Positions 1-6,680 of a stretch of DNA of 16,004 nt are shown one piece after another. The first letter of the stretch is position 1, and every line of letters begins with the position of its first letter. Both the position numbers and the translations under genes were made by a program. Under the pieces are notes generated by a model, which saw only the letters and a program-made list of their open reading frames with translations, was not told the origin of the DNA and did no database searches. The stretch is from Clostridia bacterium (lineage in GTDB: Bacteria > Bacillota_A > Clostridia > Oscillospirales > CAG-272): the NCBI GenBank assembly GCA_017552165.1, contig JAFZCF010000051.1:1-16004 (forward strand), written 5' to 3'.

Positions 1-1557
1 AACGCGGCCGCGCAGACCGCGGCGTCCGCGAAGAAAAAGATGCCGGCCGCGCTCAAAATCGTCCTCATCGCGCTGATCTCGATCGTGTCGCTCGCCGTGA
101 TCGCCGCGGGAGCGGCCTTCGCCTATTATCAGCACATATTCAATCAGATAGTCCTCCCGGAAACCGAAGATAACGTGATCCTTCCGAAAGACGAGGATTT
201 CGTGACAGACGACCCGAACGAGTCGTATATAATCGACGACGATACCTCGTGGGACGAGTATACCGAAACGGAGCCGAACGAAAGCGAAACCGCGAACGAC
301 GGAACGTCCTCCGACGTCACGTCTGATGTTGACGATCCTTCCGTCACGACGACGAAGGATGCGAGCGCCACCGAGCCAGGAAAATCGAGTCTCACAAGCG
401 AAAAGGTGACTTATCAGGACCCCGCCTCTATCTCATGGCCGGAGGACCTCACGCCGCTCGGCGACGACGGACTAATCAACATCATGCTCGTCGGTCAGGA
501 CAACGGAAGCTTCAAATCCCGCGGCAGATCGGATTCGATGATCCTCCTGTCCGTCAACCCGTCGACGGGCGGCATCTCACTCGTTTCTTTCCTGAGGGAC
601 ACGTACGTCCAGATCGGAAACGGATATTCCGACAACAGACTGAACGCCGCCTACAAATTCGGCGGGTTCAAACTGATGTTTGACGTTATGAAGCGCAATT
701 TCGGCATAACCTGCGACTACGGTATCGTCGTAAATTTCGAATCGTTCATAGATATAATCGACACGCTCGGCGGCGTAGACCTGACGTTTACCGAGAAAGA
801 GGTCAAGAATCTCGTCAAGAACGGCTTCGGGACCTATCCGGACGGCAGCGTGGCGAAAATCGGCCTGAATAAAAACGTTCCGGGCCACATGGCGCTGGCA
901 TACGCCCGTATACGCAAGATAGATTCCGATTTCAACCGCACGGCACGGCAGAGAAAACTCCTCATGTCGGTCTACAACCGATTCAAGGACGCGGATCTTT
1001 CCACCATTCTCAAGCTCGTCAACAACGTAACGAACTATATCCGCGTCTACAACATGACGTCGATGCAGCTCCTTGATCTCGTAAGCATGCTTTATCCGCT
1101 TATCGGAAACGAGGTTAAGAGCTACAGCGTTCCGGGATCGGGCGAATATTCTTACGCGAGCATGAGGGGCATGTCGGTCGTATTGCCGAAACTCGAAAAG
1201 ATCAGGGAATCGCTGAAGAAAAAGCTTCCGCTCGGCACTGCCGATTATCCGGTTACGGCGGACAAGACCACCGAGCCGCCCGTCGTGACGACGGAGGTCA
1301 CCTCCGCCGCGCCCGTGAGCTCTGATATCCCCGACACGTCCGGCTCGGAACCCGTGACGAGCGAAACCGCAGCGGACGTCTCATCGGAACAACAGACAAG
1401 CGAAATAATCACTGACGCTCCGCCCGACGAATCCGTGACCGAAGAAACTTCCGGTCTTCCGGATACCGGCACGGACGCGCCCGAGACCGAAGACAGCGGG
1501 GAGGCGACGGAGATACAGACCGACGCTCCCGAAACCGAGCCGACCGGCACTCAATGA
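1..1557 (+). CDS. LytR-CpsA-Psr (LCP) family cell-wall glycopolymer ligase, possibly 5'-incomplete
   Basis: LCP enzymes transfer teichoic-acid-like or capsular polymers from a lipid carrier to peptidoglycan on the outer face of the membrane. Numbering from the first ATG in the window (position 40, 505 residues), a single membrane helix spans about residues 6-30. An acidic Ser/Thr/Asp-rich linker covers about 45-140, the LCP domain about 145-395, and a Thr/Glu/Pro-rich tail about 405-505. Family landmarks are visible: G152-Q-D, R161-G-R163-S-D165, L185-R186-D187-T, and A289-R290-I-R with D295-S-D297-F-N-R300-T-A-R303-Q304. The frame stays open upstream to position 1, encoding Ala and Lys residues, so the true start may lie outside the window; the Lys run just before the helix fits a cytoplasmic tail. 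The stop overlaps the next start (ATGA). The two low-complexity linkers are longer than in most LCP proteins I know. The family call is secure; the polymer substrate is unknown. Confidence 0.9.
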   Translation, partial: NAAAQTAASAKKKMPAALKIVLIALISIVSLAVIAAGAAFAYYQHIFNQIVLPETEDNVILPKDEDFVTDDPNESYIIDDDTSWDEYTETEPNESETANDGTSSDVTSDVDDPSVTTTKDASATEPGKSSLTSEKVTYQDPASISWPEDLTPLGDDGLINIMLVGQDNGSFKSRGRSDSMILLSVNPSTGGISLVSFLRDTYVQIGNGYSDNRLNAAYKFGGFKLMFDVMKRNFGITCDYGIVVNFESFIDIIDTLGGVDLTFTEKEVKNLVKNGFGTYPDGSVAKIGLNKNVPGHMALAYARIRKIDSDFNRTARQRKLLMSVYNRFKDADLSTILKLVNNVTNYIRVYNMTSMQLLDLVSMLYPLIGNEVKSYSVPGSGEYSYASMRGMSVVLPKLEKIRESLKKKLPLGTADYPVTADKTTEPPVVTTEVTSAAPVSSDIPDTSGSEPVTSETAADVSSEQQTSEIITDAPPDESVTEETSGLPDTGTDAPETEDSGEATEIQTDAPETEPTGTQ

Positions 1558-2252
1558 TAATACACGGTTTTCAGAAGCTGACGATGCTCGATTTCCCCGG
1601 GAAGACCGCCTGTACGGTCTTCACCGGCGGATGCAACATGCGCTGTCCCTTCTGTCACAACGCCGACCTCGTACTCGATCCCGGGGCTTATCCCGTGATA
1701 CCCGAGGAGGAGGTCATCGGGCTCCTTTCGCGACGCCGCGGTATACTCGACGGCGTCTGCGTGACGGGCGGCGAGCCGATGCTTCAGAAAGATCTGCCGG
1801 TTTTTGCAGAAAAGATCAAGAATCTCGGTTTTCTCGTCAAGATTGACACGAACGGAACCTTCCCTTCGGAACTCAGATATATGCTTAACGAAGGACTATG
1901 CGATTACGTCGCGATGGACGTCAAGAATTCTCCCGCAAAATACGGCGAGACCGTCGGCAGAAAGGGTTTTGACATTTCCCGAATAATCGAAAGCATAGAT
2001 GTTTTGAAATCCACATCCGTCCCTCACGAGTTCAGGACGACCGTCACAAAAACATTTCACGAGTACGGCGACCTTTCCGAGATCGCCGGGATGCTCGGCA
2101 GCGGGCAGAATTATTATCTCCAGGCGTACCGCGCGTCCGACAAGGTGATGGACGGGACCGTGACGGGATATCTGCCCTCGGAGCTCAGGGAAATGACCGC
2201 CCGGCTCGCCTCCGAGCACGCCGATATGAATATATCCCTCAGGGGAGTATAA
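1554..2252 (+). CDS. nrdG: Radical-SAM anaerobic ribonucleotide reductase activating protein (NrdG2-type)
   Basis: A 232-residue radical-SAM enzyme. The CxxxCxxC cluster motif is C27, C31, C34 (followed by H35-N36), binding a 4Fe-4S cluster that cleaves S-adenosylmethionine. A GGEP motif lies at residues 72-75. The N-terminal stretch (MIIHGFQKLTMLDFPG) and overall length fit the activase subfamily annotated for class III anaerobic ribonucleotide reductase, which places a glycyl radical on NrdD. Related activases for pyruvate formate-lyase and other glycyl-radical enzymes look similar, so the partner is inferred. No glycyl-radical enzyme is encoded in this window, although nrdG is often beside nrdD. 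The start overlaps the LCP stop by 4 bases (1554-1557), implying translational coupling, and the gene is the last before the hairpin at 2291-2318. Confidence 0.85.
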   Translation: MIIHGFQKLTMLDFPGKTACTVFTGGCNMRCPFCHNADLVLDPGAYPVIPEEEVIGLLSRRRGILDGVCVTGGEPMLQKDLPVFAEKIKNLGFLVKIDTNGTFPSELRYMLNEGLCDYVAMDVKNSPAKYGETVGRKGFDISRIIESIDVLKSTSVPHEFRTTVTKTFHEYGDLSEIAGMLGSGQNYYLQAYRASDKVMDGTVTGYLPSELREMTARLASEHADMNISLRGV

Positions 2253-2290
2253 AACGCCTTCGTCGGTCAGCAATCATAATATTATACCCC

Positions 2291-2318
2291 GGGCCGGGGC
2301 GGGAAACCGCTCCGGTCC
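2291..2318 (+). terminator. Strong GC-rich hairpin, probable terminator of the LCP-nrdG unit
   Basis: A 12-pair stem (2291-2302 with 2307-2318) closes on a GAAA tetraloop. It contains two G-T wobbles (2293/2316 and 2298/2311). The T content after it is weak (TTGACTTT), so it is not a textbook rho-independent site. It lies 38 bases after the nrdG stop, and its 3' arm ends exactly where the trpS -35 box begins. A terminator is the simplest reading; an attenuating or mRNA-stabilising hairpin is the alternative. Confidence 0.6.
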
Positions 2319-2347
2319 TTGACTTTATGGTGCGAAAAGAATATAAT
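2319..2347 (+). promoter_or_regulatory. Sigma-A type promoter for the trpS operon
   Basis: TTGACT at 2319-2324 and TATAAT at 2342-2347, separated by exactly 17 bases: 5/6 and 6/6 matches to consensus. Transcription should start near 2354, giving a leader of about 38 bases before the ATG at 2392. That is too short to hold a T-box riboswitch, which controls many Firmicute aminoacyl-tRNA synthetase genes. A purine-rich ribosome binding site (GGAAGAGG) lies at 2371-2378. Confidence 0.85.
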
Positions 2348-2391
2348 ATATATGGGATTTTATTATTCACGGAAGAGGTCAATCGCAGAAT

Positions 2392-3423
2392 ATGGAAACA
2401 AACATAGCGGCCGCAAACGCCGCGGAACAGAAAAAAAGAATTTTTTCGGGCGCTCAGCCGAGCGGCAAACTGACTATCGGCAACTATCTCGGGGCGGTAC
2501 GCAACTGGAAGCTTCTCGAGGACGAATACGACTGTCTATACTGCGTCGTCGATATGCACGCGATAACGGTCAGACAGGACCCTGCCGAGCTCAGGCGCCG
2601 TACGTACGAGACGCTCGCGCTCTATCTCGCAGCGGGTCTCGATCCGCAAAAAAACATACTGTTCGTTCAGAGCCACGTGCCGGCACACGCCGAGCTTTCG
2701 TGGATACTGAACTGCTTTACCATGTTCGGTGAGCTTTCACGAATGACGCAGTTCAAGGACAAAAGCCGCAAATTCGCGGACAACATAAACGCCGGGCTCT
2801 TCACCTACCCCGGTTTGATGGCGTCCGATATCCTCCTTTATCAGGCGGATCTCGTCCCCGTGGGGGTGGACCAGATGCAGCATATTGAGCTCACTCGCGA
2901 CGTAGCCGAGAGATTCAACGGCATTTTCCCGGGGACCTTCACCGTCCCGACGGGATACACGCCCAAGATCGGCGCAAAGATCATGTCCCTCGCCGAGCCG
3001 GAAAAGAAAATGAGCAAATCCGACGCCAACGTCAACGCGAGCGTCTTCATACTCGACGGAAAAGACGACATCATGAGAAAGTTCCGCCGGGCTGTCACCG
3101 ATTCCGACACCGTCGTCCGGCGCGCGGAGGGCAAGGACGGGATAAACAACCTCATGACGATCTATTCCTCGTTCACGGGGAAAACCGATCCCGAGATAGA
3201 AAAGGAATTTGACGGGCGGGGGTACGGCGATTTCAAGACCGCGGTCGGTGAGGCCGTCGCCGACGGGCTCGCTCCGCTTCACGCGGAATACGACCGGCTC
3301 GTTGCGGACAAGCCGTATCTCGAATCCGTGATGAAGGAAGGCGCAGAGCGCGCATCGAGGATCGCCGCGAGGACCCTCTCGAAAGTTAGAAAAAAGGTCG
3401 GTTTCGTGCCGCCCGTGAGATAA
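2392..3423 (+). CDS. trpS: Tryptophanyl-tRNA synthetase
   Basis: Class I aminoacyl-tRNA synthetase that charges tRNA-Trp using ATP, in the cytoplasm. The 343 residues carry the HIGH-type signature as T28-I-G-N31 after the P23-S-G motif, and the KMSKS loop at K206-M-S-K-S210. The segment G-V-D-Q-M-Q-H-I-E-L-T-R-D, typical of bacterial TrpRS, is present. The ATG at 2392 is the only in-frame start that fits, and it gives an N-terminal extension of about 14 residues before the usual K-R-I-F-S-G opening; the ribosome binding site at 2371-2378 sits 13 bases upstream, rather far. It is first in the apparent six-gene operon, and its stop is followed after one base by the start of the ATPase gene. Family assignment is secure. 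Confidence 0.97.
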   Translation: METNIAAANAAEQKKRIFSGAQPSGKLTIGNYLGAVRNWKLLEDEYDCLYCVVDMHAITVRQDPAELRRRTYETLALYLAAGLDPQKNILFVQSHVPAHAELSWILNCFTMFGELSRMTQFKDKSRKFADNINAGLFTYPGLMASDILLYQADLVPVGVDQMQHIELTRDVAERFNGIFPGTFTVPTGYTPKIGAKIMSLAEPEKKMSKSDANVNASVFILDGKDDIMRKFRRAVTDSDTVVRRAEGKDGINNLMTIYSSFTGKTDPEIEKEFDGRGYGDFKTAVGEAVADGLAPLHAEYDRLVADKPYLESVMKEGAERASRIAARTLSKVRKKVGFVPPVR

Positions 3424-3424
3424 C

Positions 3425-5587
3425 ATGAAAATCATTTCCCTGCGCGTGGGCTCGTTTGCCGGTATGAGCGGGACGGAGGTCCCGTTCGGCGACGGGCTTA
3501 ACATTATAGAAAGCGGAAACGAGACCGGCAAAAGCACGGTCGCGGATTTTGTCCGCTTCCTTTTCTATGGCTTCGAGCGCGGGGAAAGAGAACTGTACAC
3601 GCCTTTTTCCGGCTCGTCCTGCTCGGGTTCCGCCGTGATCGAAAAGTCCGGCGATATATATACGGTCGAGCGGTTTGAGGACGGGACGGCAAAACGGGTC
3701 TCGATATTTAAAAACGGAATAAAGGTCGACACCGGCCTCTGCCCCGGGGAGTTTTTCACCGGAATACCCGATGGGCGGCTCTTTTCGTCTGTCCTCACGG
3801 CCTCGGACCCAAAGCCCTCCGGCGGAGGGGTGGTCACCGCGGTACAGAACATCCTGACCGGCGGCAGCGAGCGCATAAGCGCGGAGCAGGCGGGCAAGGC
3901 GCTCGGTAAACTTCACACGGACCTCAGGGCAAAGCGCGGCGACGGCGGGCGGCTGAACGAACTCGACGCAAAAGCGAAAAAGCTCCGCCGCGAGCTTGAC
4001 GAAATAAAGGAAAGAGAGCTCCGCGCGGCCGAGCTGAGCACGCAGAAAACCGCGCTCGAGCGGCGCATCGGAGAGATATCCGCCGAGGAGAGCCGGCTCA
4101 AACAGGACAGGATAACGTATCTCATCGGCAAACTGAGGGAAAAAGCCGCCGACCTTGATAAAAAAAGGCGCGAAACGGACGAGGCGAACAGAAGACACGA
4201 CGAGTTTGAAAACTCCTGGCTCGTTCGCGGGCGTTTTCCGAATCCCGGAGACGTCGAGTTCATAAAAGAAACGGTCTCGCGGGGCGCGGAGGCCGAGGCG
4301 GCCGCGGAGGCAGCCCGCTCCGAATACGAACAGAAAAAAGAATTCGCCGCTCAGGCCGAGGAGGTCTGCCGGCTCGCGAGGAGCGAGGCGGAGCCGGAGA
4401 TCAGATCAGGGATCAAAAAACAGAATCTGCTCTCCGTCGCGGCTTACGCCGCGCTCGGGCTCTTCACGGCGACCCTCGCCCTGACGCTCGTCGCGTTCTT
4501 CGCCGGGATGCCGACCGCGCCGAGGATCGTTTTCCCCGTCGCATCCGCCGCCTGTCTCACGGCTTTCATTCTGCTCATCCTCGGCGTGAACAGAGTCAGA
4601 AGAAAGATCGACCGGCTGAGAGATTTTTCCGAATACGACGAGGCAAAAAAGCAGACCGCGGAGCTATGCGCGGCGGCTCTTGAAAAGAAAAACGCCTTCG
4701 AGGCGGCCGCTCAGCGCACCCGGACAGAGGTTAACGAGCGCCTGAAGATTTACCGCCTGACCTCATCCGACCCCGTCGGAGAACTTGAAGAAATAATCGG
4801 CGAGCACGAGCGGCTCGGAGCCGAATACGCGGCCCTCAACTCCGCCTATACGGAGGAAAAGATCCGCTTTGACACTCTCCTTCAGAGCGAGAGCACCCCT
4901 ACGGACGACGGGCGCGACATCATCCTGCCCGAGGGATACGGAGAAACGACGTACACCGAGGGAATGGAAGCGCTCGCCGCCGAGACGGTACGGCTCAACC
5001 GCGAACTTCTCGGCGTTCGCGAGGAGATCGCCCGGCTCGAGGGATACGATTCCGCGGAAAAAGCCGTGGAACTGAGGCAGACAGAGGACGAGATATCCCG
5101 TCTCGGCGAGACCTTTGACGCCGTGCTTCTCGCGGAAAAAGCGCTCGCGCAGGCGGCCGACGAGATAAGGATGTCCGTCGCTCCGTCGATCAAGCGCATA
5201 GCTTCGGAAAAAATGTCGGTGCTCACCTCGGGCAAATACGCCTCGCTGGGCGTGGACGGCTCTCTCGCCGTCACCTTTACCCCGGGCGACGGCGCCGGAG
5301 GGAAGGTGATCCGCGACGAGCGGTATATGAGCACGGGCACCGCGGACTGTTCCTACATATCCCTGCGTCTCGCGATGGCTGAGCTGATCTCGGGGAGCGA
5401 GCCGCTTCCCATGATATTCGACGAAACGCTCAATCATCTCGACGGCAGGCGCATGCTCGCGTGCCTTGAGATGCTCTCGGCAAGGGGAGGACAGGTCCTG
5501 CTTTTCACGGCCTCAGACAGGGAAAGACGTATAAGCGAAGCGGCCGGCCTGCCGCACAATATGATAACTCTGGGGAACGCGTCATGA
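3425..5587 (+). CDS. Membrane-anchored Rad50/SbcC/YhaN-like ATPase with coiled coils
   Basis: A 720-residue ABC/SMC-type ATPase whose head is split by coiled-coil arms. The N-terminal half has a P-loop at residues 31-38 (G-N-E-T-G35-K36-S37-T). The C-terminal half has an ABC-type signature at 636-646 (S-T-G-T-A-D-C-S-Y) followed by S-L-R-L-A, Walker B with D666-E667, and a D-loop ending L672-D673. Charged heptad-like segments lie at about 175-270 and 400-590. Between the arms two hydrophobic segments (about 334-360 and 365-388) form a probable membrane hairpin. This architecture matches the YhaN-like relatives of SbcC. Known members act on DNA or are uncharacterised and often pair with an SbcD/YhaO-type phosphoesterase; none is here. 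The first P-loop glycine is replaced by S30, as I recall for clostridial relatives. The gene begins one base after the trpS stop, and its own stop overlaps the next start. Function is inferred from family only. Confidence 0.82.
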   Translation: MKIISLRVGSFAGMSGTEVPFGDGLNIIESGNETGKSTVADFVRFLFYGFERGERELYTPFSGSSCSGSAVIEKSGDIYTVERFEDGTAKRVSIFKNGIKVDTGLCPGEFFTGIPDGRLFSSVLTASDPKPSGGGVVTAVQNILTGGSERISAEQAGKALGKLHTDLRAKRGDGGRLNELDAKAKKLRRELDEIKERELRAAELSTQKTALERRIGEISAEESRLKQDRITYLIGKLREKAADLDKKRRETDEANRRHDEFENSWLVRGRFPNPGDVEFIKETVSRGAEAEAAAEAARSEYEQKKEFAAQAEEVCRLARSEAEPEIRSGIKKQNLLSVAAYAALGLFTATLALTLVAFFAGMPTAPRIVFPVASAACLTAFILLILGVNRVRRKIDRLRDFSEYDEAKKQTAELCAAALEKKNAFEAAAQRTRTEVNERLKIYRLTSSDPVGELEEIIGEHERLGAEYAALNSAYTEEKIRFDTLLQSESTPTDDGRDIILPEGYGETTYTEGMEALAAETVRLNRELLGVREEIARLEGYDSAEKAVELRQTEDEISRLGETFDAVLLAEKALAQAADEIRMSVAPSIKRIASEKMSVLTSGKYASLGVDGSLAVTFTPGDGAGGKVIRDERYMSTGTADCSYISLRLAMAELISGSEPLPMIFDETLNHLDGRRMLACLEMLSARGGQVLLFTASDRERRISEAAGLPHNMITLGNAS

Positions 5588-6081
5588 CTATTGACGAGAG
5601 ATTTGTGTCGGTATGCTTCACCGGACATCGCGTCCTGCCGCAGGATATGCGGTCGCTTAAAAAATCCCTCGATGTGATCATCGAAAAGCTGTACGGCGAG
5701 GGAATGAGGATATTTTACGCGGGCGGCGCCGTCGGATTTGACATGCTGGCGTCGGAGGCCGTCGCCGAAGCGAAAAGCCGCCGCGAGGGTATGGAGCTCC
5801 GCCTCCTTATCCCTTGCGAGGGCCACGATCTCAGGTGGGGGGACGGCGACAGGCGCCGGCTCGCCGCGCTTAAGGCCGCCGCGGACTCCGTCGAGATCCT
5901 CTCCCCGGTGTTTACGCCGTGGTGCATGCACGAAAGAAACCGCCGGCTTGTGGAAAGATCCGCCGTATGCGTTGCCTTCCTGCGCCACAGCGAGGGAGGG
6001 ACGGCCTCGACCGTGAAATACGCCGATAAAAAGGGGCTCAGGATAATAAACGTCCCGGACGCGCCGGAAGAAAACCCGTGA
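5584..6081 (+). CDS. YpsA/DUF1273-like SLOG-superfamily nucleotide-binding protein
   Basis: A 165-residue cytoplasmic protein with a Rossmann-like fold. Landmarks are F12-T-G14-H15-R16 near the N terminus, A46-G47-G48-A-V-G51-F-D53 after the second strand and helix, an L-I-P-C-E-G-H segment around residue 75-81, and a late E-G-G-T-A-S-T motif before a predicted helix. These fit the DUF1273/YpsA group of the SLOG superfamily, whose members are thought to bind nucleotides or nucleotide-like ligands. B. subtilis YpsA has been linked to cell division and oxidative stress; a biochemical activity is not established. The start overlaps the stop of the ATPase gene (ATGA, 5584-5587), so the two are probably translated together. 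It could be a simple housekeeping passenger; a joint role with the ATPase is inference. Confidence 0.8.
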   Translation: MTIDERFVSVCFTGHRVLPQDMRSLKKSLDVIIEKLYGEGMRIFYAGGAVGFDMLASEAVAEAKSRREGMELRLLIPCEGHDLRWGDGDRRRLAALKAAADSVEILSPVFTPWCMHERNRRLVERSAVCVAFLRHSEGGTASTVKYADKKGLRIINVPDAPEENP

Positions 6082-6103
6082 CGAGCCCGAAAAGGATTAT
6101 GAA

Positions 6104-6679
6104 ATGAAAAAAACAGCTCTTATACTGTGTCTGATAATTCTTCTCGCCGGATGTTCATCCGGCATGCGTATCCCCGACGACGAGGCGATGGAGGTCATAA
6201 ACGGTCTCCTTCCGCTTTCAAACGAAGTTAACGAGATCATATTCGGGAAAGGCCTCCCCGCGGTCGACGAGGCGTATGAATCCGAGCATACCGGTACCGC
6301 CTATTATCCCGTAAAGGAAGGCACCGGCTATTCGTCGATAGCCGACATCAAGCGCGCCGCGGAGAAGGTCTATTCGAGATCATATCTCGACGCGGTCTAC
6401 AAGACCGCCTTTGAGGGCGTCAGCGGAGGCGATTCCGTTCTCGGCTCGCTCAGCCCGAGATACACCGAAATTGCCGGCGTTCTCAAGGTCAACGTGTCCG
6501 CCGAGGGATTTGACATAAGATCCTACGAAAAGGTCACCGAATGCCGTTACGCCTCCTCCGGGAAGGGCTACGCGATCTACGCCTGCAAAGCCCTCGCATC
6601 CGACGGGAAGACCTACGATATAAAAATATATCTGACCGAACAGTCGGGAGAGTGGAGACTCGACAGCCCGACCTACTGA
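6104..6679 (+). CDS. Small lipoprotein of unknown function
   Basis: A 191-residue predicted lipoprotein: K2-K3, a hydrophobic core to residue 14 and the lipobox L14-A-G-C17, so the mature protein should be lipid-anchored at C17 outside the membrane. The rest is soluble alpha/beta in character, with a helix-like D-I-K-R-A-A-E-K-V-Y region near residues 85-95 and alternating strands to the C terminus. I do not recognise the family with confidence. The small single-domain shape with a tyrosine-rich middle loosely recalls NTF2-like or IseA-like envelope proteins, a guess only. The start is supported by AAAAGGA at 6090-6096, 7 bases upstream. It sits 22 bases after the SLOG gene and one base before the ABC permease gene, so it may be a surface partner of that transporter. 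Confidence 0.8.
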   Translation: MKKTALILCLIILLAGCSSGMRIPDDEAMEVINGLLPLSNEVNEIIFGKGLPAVDEAYESEHTGTAYYPVKEGTGYSSIADIKRAAEKVYSRSYLDAVYKTAFEGVSGGDSVLGSLSPRYTEIAGVLKVNVSAEGFDIRSYEKVTECRYASSGKGYAIYACKALASDGKTYDIKIYLTEQSGEWRLDSPTY

Positions 6680-6680
6680 G

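Noticed and set aside
2253..2391. T-box riboswitch upstream of trpS
   Set aside because: The predicted transcript start near 2354 leaves only about 38 bases before the ATG, and I see no specifier stem or T-box sequence.
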